DNA of 5,748 nucleotides from Verrucomicrobiota bacterium (GCA_013152075.1 JAADHD010000065.1:1-5748), one strand, 5' to 3'. Shown: positions 1 to 5,748, numbered from the stretch's first letter. A program made the numbers and translations. Notes: generated by a model from the sequence alone, not told the origin.

Positions 1-1224
1 TAACTTTGCTCCGGTGATCGCCGCACAAGTCGCCAACAAATCTGTCAGCTCGACCAATTCATCGTTGGTTGATCCAACAGGCGTTTTTCCCGGCCACCGC
101 ACGATGAAGGGAACCCGGTGACCGCCCTCCCAGATATCGGCCTTGGTGCCGCGTAAATTTATATTACCCTGATGCCCAAAGCCCTTCGCATACTGACCTC
201 GTTTGCTTACCCTGTAATGCTTCAAGTCATCCGCTTCTTCTGGCTGCCACCAGTGATACAATCCTCCATTATCAGAGGTGAAAATCACCAGAGTATTCTC
301 TGCCAGCCCCGTGCGATCAAGCGCATCCAAAATCGCCCCTACAAAAGCATCCGTTTCCACTACAAAATCCCCATATTCCCCCGCTTGGCTACGCCCGCGA
401 TATTCTACATTCGGAGCCAGTGGTAAATGCGGCGAAGTAAGCGGTGCATAAAGAAACAAGGGCTTGGTATTTTTTTCCCTGGCATGGTCTTCAATCACAG
501 CAATCGCTTCACCTGTAAGCCTCGGCATCACTCCCGTGATGGTGAAATCCGGCGACCTCATACCCTCATCCACCGAAACAAAGTCGGTGCTGATCCTCTC
601 TTGCTGCCATACCGGCAAATGAAGAGGTTTCTCATTTTTTAGATAACAAAAAGGCGGCATGTTCAATGACGCCGATATGCCAAAATACTGGTCAAAACCC
701 ACCGCAGTTGGACCACCCTTGATCGCCGCCGTGTAATCCACATCAAAACCATTTCTTGGTCGTTTTTTTTCTGCAGTAGGGATCCACGGCACGGCATCGC
801 CTTTTTTATCCGTCCAGTTCATGCCCAGATGCCACTTGCCCACCGCAGCCGTGGCATATCCCTGTTGTTTTAAAAGGGAAGGGACTGTGACCTGCCCCGC
901 TTCGATCAATGGCGGATCGAAACCATCCAGCACCCGCTCTTTTAACCGGGTGCGCCAACAATACCGTCCTGTCAAAATACCGTAACGAGTAGGCGAACAC
1001 ACCGACGAAGGTGTATGCGCATCGGTAAAACGCATACCCTCTCTTGCCAGACGATCGATATAGGGCGTCTCTATTTTTGAGTCCGGATTATAACAACTCG
1101 CATCTCCGTAGCCAAAATCATCAGCGAGAATATAGACGATATTCGGCAGATCGCCTCCAGCGCCTGATAAGTTCGAAGACATGAAAAAAATACATGCAAG
1201 AAATAGTAAGTAAGTTTTTGTCAT
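1..1224 (-). CDS. Exported sulfatase (formylglycine-dependent, arylsulfatase family), C-terminus beyond window
   Basis: This gene reads right to left and stays open to the window edge, giving 408 complete codons without a stop; family members usually run to about 450-550 residues, so only the C-terminal part is missing. The ATG at 1224 is followed by a Sec-type signal peptide (MTKTYLLFLACIFF, likely cleaved near residues 20-24). Metal-binding DDFGYGD is at residues 35-41, and the CSPTR core at 76-80 carries Cys76, the residue converted to formylglycine in this family. GKWHLG (Lys130, His132), SPHLPL (His266), SDNGG (Asp318, Asn319) and RGTKADIWEGG (Lys361) complete the expected active site. 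All key residues are present, so the enzyme should be active if matured. It probably hydrolyses sulfate esters of polysaccharides or glycosaminoglycans in the periplasm or outside the cell; the exact substrate cannot be read from the sequence. A weak GGATAGG precedes the start. No maturase gene is visible in the window. The gene is transcribed divergently from the thioredoxin-like gene. Confidence 0.96.
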   Translation of the reverse strand, partial: MTKTYLLFLACIFFMSSNLSGAGGDLPNIVYILADDFGYGDASCYNPDSKIETPYIDRLAREGMRFTDAHTPSSVCSPTRYGILTGRYCWRTRLKERVLDGFDPPLIEAGQVTVPSLLKQQGYATAAVGKWHLGMNWTDKKGDAVPWIPTAEKKRPRNGFDVDYTAAIKGGPTAVGFDQYFGISASLNMPPFCYLKNEKPLHLPVWQQERISTDFVSVDEGMRSPDFTITGVMPRLTGEAIAVIEDHAREKNTKPLFLYAPLTSPHLPLAPNVEYRGRSQAGEYGDFVVETDAFVGAILDALDRTGLAENTLVIFTSDNGGLYHWWQPEEADDLKHYRVSKRGQYAKGFGHQGNINLRGTKADIWEGGHRVPFIVRWPGKTPVGSTNDELVELTDLLATCAAITGAKL

Positions 1225-1281
1225 AGAACCTATCCAAGTTGCCAAAGTTTCCAGAGCGGGGGTTTCGTATTTTGTCCCACC

Positions 1282-1318
1282 TGCTGGAAGGAACGCAGTA
1301 ATACACATCTCTCCAGCA
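1282..1318. repeat. Inverted repeat in the divergent intergenic region
   Basis: TGCTGGA at 1282-1288 is matched by its perfect reverse complement TCCAGCA at 1312-1318, with 23 bases between. It lies between the divergent starts of the sulfatase and the thioredoxin-like gene, a position where an operator could act on both. On the minus strand, a loose -35/-10 pair (TTGAAT, 18-base spacer, TATTAC) overlaps this region. Seven-base arms can occur by chance, so a regulatory role is only a suggestion. Confidence 0.3.
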
Positions 1319-1373
1319 AGAATTCAAGTCTAACACGATCCCGATCCCAGCAATCACAGGGCCAAACAGAACA

Positions 1374-2225
1374 TTGAGTTTAAAACGTATACGCTTACAT
1401 TACCCCTCGGTGAATTTATCTTTCTGTAATTTTATCCTGCCCGCCTTTTGTCGCCTACAATGGTTGATTGCGTTCAGCCTGCTTGCGCTCGACTCCATGC
1501 CGATATCTGCTCAAGCCCAAAAAACACCTCCCCGGGCAACGCCAGTTACAGAAGCTGACGGCTTAATCAAGCGTTCTGGAGTCATCCCTAAGGAGATTCC
1601 CACATTGCCCACCACCTCCACTGATCCAAACGCCGCCACGTGGGAACGCAATCCTCACAGGGCTTTTGCCAAAGCCAAAGCCAGGCAAAAACCCCTGCTG
1701 TTACTATTTACCGCTCAATGGAATACGGTTTGCCACAGCCTCAGTTCCGAAGTTTTTTCATCGAAAACATTCAATCGTTACGCCAAGGAAAATCTGGTGA
1801 TTTGCTACATCGACTTTCCTCGTGACCCTCTCGATATCCCGGACGCCCTGCGTAAGCTCAAAGAAAAATTCAAAGTTCACGGACTTCCTGTTCTGCTGGT
1901 ATTTGATACAGAAGGCCATGTCGTTCAACAGTTTACCGGCTATAGCGCCGGGCGACCGGTAGATTATTTCAATAATTTGAAGGCCGTCACAGACACCCAA
2001 CTCGCAGATATTTCCGAAAAACGGAAACGGCTTGTGGCACAAGGCTACCGCGAATGGAAAAATACCCAGGGGCAGCAGTTTTTCGCCCTGTTTGTCCAGC
2101 GGAGCGAAAGCTCTATTACCCTGAAATCGTATTCCGGCGAGAACTCGACCATTGAGATTAAAACACTGTCTCCGGCAGATCGCTTATTCGTCCAGTCCCT
2201 GCCAATAATCGCCTCCAAGAAATAA
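1374..2225 (+). CDS. Exported thioredoxin-like protein with C-terminal SHD1-like domain; one-cysteine active site
   Basis: The protein has up to 283 residues. An apolar stretch (WLIAFSLLAL, residues 30-39) followed by a signal-peptidase-like AQA (46-48) indicates export. A proline-rich linker leads to a thioredoxin-fold domain at about 92-205: the segment KPLLLLFTAQW, the active-site region, and the cis-proline loop HGLPVLLVFD with Pro172. Where thioredoxins have WCxxC, this protein has WNTVC (116-120): the nucleophilic cysteine is Asn117 and only Cys120 remains. Ordinary dithiol oxidoreductase activity is therefore unlikely; a chaperone-like, binding or monothiol role is possible. Residues about 224-276 (YREWKNTQGQ, then ITLKSYSGENSTIEIKTLSPADRLFV) resemble the SHD1 (SLA1 homology 1) domain often found in exported planctomycete and verrucomicrobial proteins. 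The start is uncertain: TTG at 1374 is the longest choice, with GTG 1410 and TTG 1464 as alternatives; none has a good ribosome site. ATG 1497 would remove the signal peptide. The pnt genes follow in the same direction. Confidence 0.85.
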   Translation: MSLKRIRLHYPSVNLSFCNFILPAFCRLQWLIAFSLLALDSMPISAQAQKTPPRATPVTEADGLIKRSGVIPKEIPTLPTTSTDPNAATWERNPHRAFAKAKARQKPLLLLFTAQWNTVCHSLSSEVFSSKTFNRYAKENLVICYIDFPRDPLDIPDALRKLKEKFKVHGLPVLLVFDTEGHVVQQFTGYSAGRPVDYFNNLKAVTDTQLADISEKRKRLVAQGYREWKNTQGQQFFALFVQRSESSITLKSYSGENSTIEIKTLSPADRLFVQSLPIIASKK

Positions 2226-2273
2226 GTCCAAGCTCAAGAGTTGAAGTTTCTATTCGACACACTGCAAGAGAGG

Positions 2274-2279
2274 TATAGA
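2274..2279 (+). promoter_or_regulatory. Possible -10 box upstream of pntAA
   Basis: TATAGA at 2274-2279 matches the sigma-70 -10 consensus at most positions. The only -35 candidate at near-normal distance is TTCGAC at 2253-2258, with a short 15-base spacer. Transcription from here would start about 25-30 bases before the pntAA ATG and give pnt its own promoter. The same bases follow a good Shine-Dalgarno motif (GAGAGG, 2268-2273) and could instead belong to a translation start at TTG 2280. Confidence 0.25.
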
Positions 2280-2291
2280 TTGATTTTTTTA

Positions 2292-2304
2292 AGCGGCATC
2301 CGCT
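2292..2304 (+). promoter_or_regulatory. Short hairpin just upstream of the pntAA ATG
   Basis: AGCGG (2292-2296) and CCGCT (2300-2304) form a perfect five-pair stem with a three-base loop, ending eight bases before ATG 2313. It occupies the place where a ribosome-binding site would be expected, and no Shine-Dalgarno motif is seen there. It could modulate initiation or, with the following CATTTT, act as a weak attenuator of read-through from the upstream gene. The stem is short, so chance is a real alternative. Confidence 0.25.
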
Positions 2305-2312
2305 CATTTTGC

Positions 2313-3434
2313 ATGAAAATCTTCGCCCCAAAGGAAACGGATTCAGACGAAACCCGCGCCGCTCTCGACCCGATCGGCACAAAAAAACTCAGCGACCTTG
2401 GAACCAACGTGCTTATCGAATCCGGCACTGGTGAATCTTCCGGTCACTCCGACGAGGACTACCGACAAGCCGGTGCCGAAATCGCCGACAGAAATACTGC
2501 TCTGGCAGAAGCCGATGTGATCGTGCGGGTGCGCAAACCCCCAGCCGAGGAAGTTACCAAGCTCAAAAAGGGAGCCATACACATCAGCTTTCTTGATCCT
2601 TTTAACGAAGCTGACCTGATCGAATCGTTTGCCAACGCAGGAACTACCGCCATCAGCCTGGAGATGTTGCCCCGAACTACCCTGGCACAGAAAATGGACG
2701 CCTTGAGCTCGCAGGCAAATCTCGCCGGCTACGCATCGGTCATTCTCGCTGCCAGCCGTATGAAGACCATTCTGCCAATGATGATGACACCGGCCGGCAC
2801 TATCTCCCCAGCCAAGTTTTTCATCCTCGGCATCGGCGTGGCCGGACTACAGGCCATCGCAACCGCAAAACGTCTTGGAGCCCGCGTTACCGCCTTCGAC
2901 GTAAGACCGGAAGCATTGGAGCAAGCAGAATCCCTGGGGGCGAAAGCTCTGCGGATCGATCTTGGCGAAACCAAGAGTGAAGGAGGTTACGCCAAGGAAA
3001 TGACGCCTGAGCAAATCAAAATCCAGATCGACGCACAGGCGAAAGTCTGTTCCCAATCCGATGTCGTGATCACCACTGCAAAAGTTTTTGGCCGCAAGCC
3101 ACCAGTTCTGATCAAAAAAGGCGCTATTGATCAAATGCAGAACGGCAGCTTTATTGTCGATCTTGCAGCAGAGGGCGGCGGCAATGTCGAAGGGGTTGTG
3201 GCGGGCGAAGAAATCACTACAGACAACGGAGTCACCATTATTGGCTTAACCAACTACGAAGGGCTGGTGCCGCAGAACGCAACCCAGGTTTACTCCTCCA
3301 ATATCACCAACATGGTAGAACATTTTCTGGACGAAGAATCCAAAACGTTCCCCATCGATCTGGAAGACGAATTGCTGAAAGGCTGTGTGATCACCCACGA
3401 TGGGAAAATTGTCCACGAACGCTTCACCTCTTAA
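2313..3434 (+). CDS. pntAA: NAD(P)+ transhydrogenase subunit alpha part 1 (NAD(H)-binding domain I)
   Basis: This is the soluble cytoplasmic NAD(H)-binding component (domain I) of proton-translocating transhydrogenase, which passes hydride between NADH and NADP+. The reading gives 373 residues from ATG 2313, close to the separate domain I subunit of Rhodospirillum rubrum. The N-terminus MKIFAPKE matches the family's usual MKI-x-PKE opening, which decided the start. The RQD-loop pattern is intact: Arg121, Gln126, Asp129 and Ser132 within RTTLAQKMDALSSQANLAGY. The dinucleotide fold shows GIGVAG (173-178) with Asp196 in FDVRP as the ribose-binding acidic residue. The GGYAKEM mobile loop carries Tyr226, and the later VDLAAEGGGNVE segment also fits. 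Two in-frame upstream TTG codons, at 2241 and 2280, would add 24 or 11 residues; the one at 2280 has a GAGAGG motif six bases ahead. There is no transmembrane segment, as expected when domain II is encoded separately. It is followed after 14 bases by pntAB. Confidence 0.96.
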   Translation: MKIFAPKETDSDETRAALDPIGTKKLSDLGTNVLIESGTGESSGHSDEDYRQAGAEIADRNTALAEADVIVRVRKPPAEEVTKLKKGAIHISFLDPFNEADLIESFANAGTTAISLEMLPRTTLAQKMDALSSQANLAGYASVILAASRMKTILPMMMTPAGTISPAKFFILGIGVAGLQAIATAKRLGARVTAFDVRPEALEQAESLGAKALRIDLGETKSEGGYAKEMTPEQIKIQIDAQAKVCSQSDVVITTAKVFGRKPPVLIKKGAIDQMQNGSFIVDLAAEGGGNVEGVVAGEEITTDNGVTIIGLTNYEGLVPQNATQVYSSNITNMVEHFLDEESKTFPIDLEDELLKGCVITHDGKIVHERFTS

Positions 3435-3448
3435 TAACCACTAATACT

Positions 3449-3730
3449 ATGGTCCTTCTACTGTTCATTTTTGTGCTCGCAGGCTTCCTGGGCTTTGAAT
3501 TGATTCAAAGAGTCCCCTCACAGCTCCACACCCCGCTGATGTCGGGCTCCAATGCCATATCGGGTATCACCATTGTCGGCGCCATTCTGGCATCGGGAGC
3601 GATAGAAGGCCAAATGGGAATCATTCTCGGCTTTATTGCACTGATTCTCGCTACCGTCAATGTGGTGGGCGGCTACATGGTTACCGACCGTATGCTCGCC
3701 ATGTTCCATTCTAAAAAAGGCGACAAATAA
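3449..3730 (+). CDS. pntAB: NAD(P)+ transhydrogenase subunit alpha part 2 (membrane domain)
   Basis: This 93-residue membrane protein supplies the alpha-side part of domain II, the proton-conducting core. Three hydrophobic segments are visible at about residues 2-19, 35-52 and 56-78, matching the three-helix PntAB of split transhydrogenases. The hallmark LHTPLMSGSNAISGI is at 26-40, including His27 in the LHTPLMS motif shared with the E. coli alpha subunit. The ending GGYMVTDRMLAMF (74-86) is also typical of the family. The ATG at 3449 lies 14 bases after the pntAA stop and has no clear Shine-Dalgarno motif, so translational coupling to pntAA is plausible. In E. coli this segment is fused to domain I in a single PntA; here it is a separate gene. 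Confidence 0.95.
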   Translation: MVLLLFIFVLAGFLGFELIQRVPSQLHTPLMSGSNAISGITIVGAILASGAIEGQMGIILGFIALILATVNVVGGYMVTDRMLAMFHSKKGDK

Positions 3731-3774
3731 CTTTACCCTTTCCACCACCCTTCCACTTTCCGACCTGACACAAG

Positions 3775-5133
3775 ATGGATTTGCTCATTAACTTCGCTTA
3801 CATCGTCGCCTCGATCCTGTTTATTTTCGGGATCAAAATGCTCGGCTCTGCCGACACCGCCCGACGCGGCAATCAAATTTCCTCATTAGGCATGCTGATC
3901 GCCGTTGTTGCTGTCCTGCTAACCAGCGGTATGAATTACACATGGATCATTGCAGGCCTCGCCATTGGCGCTGTCATCGGTGCTGTCACCGCTAAACGCG
4001 TCCAGATGACAGGCATGCCTGAACTCGTCGCGCTTTTCAACGGCTTCGGCGGGCTGGCCTCACTATTAGTTGGCTGGGCGGAATATGCAGCCAGGCCTGA
4101 ACCCTCGGCAGAAACAGGCGCAGCTGTTATACTTGCCATATTGATCGGTGGCATCACTTTCACCGGTAGCTTGATCGCTTATCTCAAACTATCAGGAAAA
4201 ATGGGCGGCAATGCCACCCTTTTTGGCGGACAAAAAGCGCTCAACGCGCTGATTGCCCTTGCCATCGTTGGTTTGGGTTTTGTTTTTGTCACCACACACG
4301 CCCCCTGGGCTTTGTATGCGCTGATCGCCCTCTCACTCCTGCTCGGCGTTCTTGCCGTTATCCCCATCGGTGGTGGCGACATGCCAGTGGTCATAGCTAT
4401 CCTGAACAGCTTTTCTGGATTGGCCGCGTCAGCAGCTGGATTTGTGATCCAAAATAACGTCCTCATTGTTGCTGGTTGTCTGGTCGGTGCCAGCGGACTC
4501 ATTCTCAGCATTATCATGTGTAAAGCCATGAACCGGACTTTGGGTAATGTTCTTTTTGGAAGTTTTGGAGCCGCCACCGGCAACACTGGACAAGCCGTTG
4601 AGGGAGAAATGAAAGCGGCTACCGCAGAAGACGCTTACTACGTGCTCGAAGCCGCGCAAAGCGTTGTGTTCGTGCCTGGTTACGGAATGGCTGTCGCTCA
4701 AGCTCAACACGCGGTAAAAGAACTGGCTCAAATTCTCGAAAGCAATGGAGCGGAAGTTCGTTTTGCTATCCACCCCGTAGCCGGACGTATGCCCGGCCAC
4801 ATGAACGTACTGCTCGCCGAAGCCGATGTCCCCTATGAGCAACTTGCTGAAATGGACGACGTCAATCCTATCATGAGCACGGTTGATGTGGCTATCGTGA
4901 TTGGAGCCAATGATGTGGTCAATCCCGCCGCCGTTGAAGATGAATCGAGCCCGATTTACGGAATGCCTATCATCAAGGTTTACGAGGCCAAAACAGTTTA
5001 CGCCCTCAAACGGGGTCAAGGAGCTGGATTTTCAGGATTGGTCAACACACTGTTCTTCCGCGAAAATACCCGTATGCTCTACGGGGATGCCAAAGATACG
5101 ATTACTACCCTCGTAACTCAATTTAAGGATTGA
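3775..5133 (+). CDS. pntB: NAD(P)+ transhydrogenase subunit beta (membrane domain plus NADP(H)-binding domain III)
   Basis: The 452-residue protein is close to the usual PntB length (about 460). About nine hydrophobic segments fill residues 3-250 and, with the three of PntAB, give the twelve helices of the split enzyme. From about residue 270 the cytoplasmic NADP(H) domain follows: PGYGMAVAQAQ (301-311) is the nucleotide fingerprint, HPVAGRMPGHMNVLLAEA (333-350) the next conserved loop, then GANDVVNPAA (377-386, with Asp380), KRGQGAGFSG (412-420) and NTRMLYGDAK (431-440). In the membrane, LNSFSG at 210-215 keeps Asn211, apparently equivalent to E. coli beta-Asn222. The segment MPELVALFNGFGGLA aligns with E. 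coli MPEMVAILHSFVGLA and has Asn89 where E. coli has beta-His91, a substitution I believe also occurs in other bacterial enzymes. The ATG at 3775 is 44 bases after pntAB with only a poor AAG before it. It is the last gene of the operon; the convergent histone-like gene follows. Confidence 0.96.
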   Translation: MDLLINFAYIVASILFIFGIKMLGSADTARRGNQISSLGMLIAVVAVLLTSGMNYTWIIAGLAIGAVIGAVTAKRVQMTGMPELVALFNGFGGLASLLVGWAEYAARPEPSAETGAAVILAILIGGITFTGSLIAYLKLSGKMGGNATLFGGQKALNALIALAIVGLGFVFVTTHAPWALYALIALSLLLGVLAVIPIGGGDMPVVIAILNSFSGLAASAAGFVIQNNVLIVAGCLVGASGLILSIIMCKAMNRTLGNVLFGSFGAATGNTGQAVEGEMKAATAEDAYYVLEAAQSVVFVPGYGMAVAQAQHAVKELAQILESNGAEVRFAIHPVAGRMPGHMNVLLAEADVPYEQLAEMDDVNPIMSTVDVAIVIGANDVVNPAAVEDESSPIYGMPIIKVYEAKTVYALKRGQGAGFSGLVNTLFFRENTRMLYGDAKDTITTLVTQFKD

Positions 5134-5235
5134 GCGACATCTTGCTGGGCAAAGGGTTAAAGGATCACCGATAAATACCGGCACCGGCGGTAGTGGAATA
5201 GAATCCAGGGTAAGCACTGTAATCTGTACATGAAA

Positions 5236-5267
5236 AATCCGGAGCCAGCCCCAGCCAGCTCCGGATT
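5236..5267 (-). terminator. Rho-independent terminator of the histone-like gene (possibly bidirectional)
   Basis: AATCCGGAGC (5236-5245) and GCTCCGGATT (5258-5267) form a perfect ten-pair stem with a 12-base loop. Read on the minus strand, the stem runs into five T residues, the classic intrinsic terminator, starting about 16 bases after the stop codon of the 5283-5651 gene. On the plus strand the hairpin lies about 100 bases after pntB but is followed by TTGTAATT rather than a clean U-tract, so it could end pnt transcripts only weakly. Confidence 0.85.
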
Positions 5268-5282
5268 GTAATTGGATTCAAA

Positions 5283-5651
5283 CTAACGTTTACGCTTTTT
5301 AGCCGCTTTTTTCTTAGCCGCTTTACGCTTAGGAGCTGCTTTTTTCTTAGCCGCCTTTTTCTTAGCTGCTTTACGTTTAGGAGCTGCCTTTTTCTTAGCC
5401 GCCTTTTTCTTAGCTGCCTTCTTTTTAGGAGCTTTACGCTTGGCTGCTTTTTTCTTAGCCGCTTTACGCTTAGGAGCTGCCTTTTTCTTAGCTGCCTTCT
5501 TTTTAGGAGCTTTACGCTTGGCCGCTTTTTTCTTAGCTGCTTTACGCTTAGGAGCTGCTTTTTTCTTAGCTACTTTGCTTTTAGGGGCCGCCTTTCTCTT
5601 GGCCACTTTCCTTTTAGGAGCTGCTTTTCTTTTTGCTGTCTTTTTCTTCAT
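5283..5651 (-). CDS. Histone H1-like lysine/alanine/proline-rich DNA-binding protein
   Basis: This 122-residue protein contains 59 Lys, 39 Ala, 11 Arg and 8 Pro, with only five other residues (Met, Thr, Ser and two Val). It has no acidic, aromatic or cysteine residue. It consists of five-residue blocks (KKKAA, KRKAA, KRKAP) and AAPKRK units, the pattern of the C-terminal tail of histone H1, of chlamydial Hc-type proteins and of the AlgP repeat tail. Such polycations bind nucleic acid backbones without sequence specificity, so a nucleoid-compaction role is inferred. It should be disordered, with helix possible on DNA. The ATG at 5651 gives MKKKTAKRKAAPKRK and has no Shine-Dalgarno motif (AAACAAACCAACC precedes it). 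A strong terminator follows the stop, and a candidate promoter lies upstream, which supports a real monocistronic gene. It runs convergently with pntB. The opposite-strand reading frame over it (Ala/Leu/Phe-rich) is a mirror of the repeats. Confidence 0.85.
   Translation of the reverse strand: MKKKTAKRKAAPKRKVAKRKAAPKSKVAKKKAAPKRKAAKKKAAKRKAPKKKAAKKKAAPKRKAAKKKAAKRKAPKKKAAKKKAAKKKAAPKRKAAKKKAAKKKAAPKRKAAKKKAAKKRKR
5314..5409. repeat. Two 48-bp tandem copies inside the histone-like gene
   Basis: Positions 5314-5361 and 5362-5409 are adjacent copies differing at three positions by eye. Both encode the same 16-residue unit of KKKAA, KKKAA and APKRK type, so all three changes are synonymous. They form the part of the gene encoding the C-terminal end of the protein. 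Confidence 0.85.
5401..5556. repeat. Two 78-bp tandem copies inside the histone-like gene
   Basis: Positions 5401-5478 and 5479-5556 are head-to-tail copies that differ at two positions by eye, both synonymous Ala codon changes. Each encodes 26 residues, including the KRKAPKKKAA variant block, which occurs only in this pair. The near identity points to a recent duplication by slippage or unequal exchange, in a length that keeps the reading frame. Confidence 0.88.
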
Positions 5652-5716
5652 GGTTGGTTTGTTTTTGGCGCAGGGGCCATTTGTGGGGATCGTCTAAATT
5701 TCTTAAATTTTAAAAT

Positions 5717-5744
5717 GTTGTAGCCGGCAAAGTTCGTTTCTCAA
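5717..5744 (-). promoter_or_regulatory. Candidate sigma-70-type promoter of the histone-like gene
   Basis: On the minus strand, TTGAGA (5739-5744) matches five of six bases of the -35 consensus. After a 16-base spacer, TACAAC (5717-5722) matches four of six of the -10 consensus. A start near 5710 would give a leader of about 60 bases whose first part is very AT-rich. It lies at the very edge of the window, and the consensus in this lineage is assumed, not known. Confidence 0.4.
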
Positions 5745-5748
5745 TTCA

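Noticed and set aside
172..642. Two plus-strand reading frames (172-426, 427-642) opposite the sulfatase
   Set aside because: They lie fully antisense to a sulfatase frame with all catalytic motifs, and their translations show no recognisable domain.
2241..2312. N-terminal extension of PntAA from TTG 2241
   Set aside because: The extra residues do not match the family N-terminus, and no ribosome-binding motif precedes this codon.
4179..5019. Two long minus-strand frames (135 and 196 codons) opposite pntB
   Set aside because: They are shadows of a strongly conserved pntB frame, and their translations resemble no protein family I recognise.
5176..5192. TACCG/CGGTA inverted repeat downstream of pntB as a pnt terminator
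   Set aside because: The stem has only five pairs and no U-tract follows, so it is not convincing.
5300..5640. Regular repeats suggesting a CRISPR-like or non-coding array
   Set aside because: Copies are directly adjacent with no unique spacers, periods are multiples of three, and differences are synonymous, so this is a repetitive coding sequence.
5440..5697. Plus-strand Ala/Leu/Phe-rich frame that looks like a repetitive membrane protein
   Set aside because: It is the complement of the Lys/Ala repeat gene; the minus strand has a matching terminator and promoter, while the plus strand has neither.

Overview
This 5.7 kb window is an ordinary-looking piece of bacterial chromosome with six genes: a sulfatase on the minus strand, a secreted thioredoxin-fold protein and a three-gene proton-translocating transhydrogenase on the plus strand, and a lysine-rich histone H1-like gene on the minus strand. 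The family content (formylglycine sulfatase, a thioredoxin-like domain followed by a segment resembling the SHD1 domain, a repetitive Lys/Ala/Pro basic protein) and the mostly weak Shine-Dalgarno signals fit the PVC superphylum, most likely Verrucomicrobiota. This is inference from gene content, because no rRNA or other phylogenetic marker is present.

Layout: (1) Positions 1-1224, minus strand: most of an exported sulfatase, open at the left window edge with its C-terminus missing. (2) Positions 1225-1373: divergent intergenic region with an inverted repeat. (3) Positions 1374-2225, plus strand: exported thioredoxin-like protein in which the first active-site cysteine is replaced by Asn. (4) Positions 2313-5133, plus strand: pntAA, pntAB and pntB, the split-subunit form of NAD(P)+ transhydrogenase known from Rhodospirillum rubrum and Thermus. 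(5) Positions 5134-5282: convergent intergenic region with a strong hairpin whose U-tract lies on the minus strand. (6) Positions 5283-5651, minus strand: a 122-residue histone H1-like protein built of near-identical repeats, with a candidate promoter at the right edge.

Functionally, the three pnt genes make one membrane machine: PntAA binds NAD(H) in the cytoplasm, PntAB and PntB form the proton channel, and the C-terminal domain of PntB binds NADP(H), so that proton influx drives NADPH formation. The sulfatase probably removes sulfate from exported or environmental polysaccharides. The thioredoxin-like gene lies directly upstream of pntAA in the same direction and may be co-transcribed, but no functional link is evident. 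I found no mobile element, CRISPR array, RNA gene or convincing new multi-gene system. The items most worth a second look are the one-cysteine thioredoxin-like fusion, the repeat structure of the histone-like gene, and the uncertain start of pntAA.
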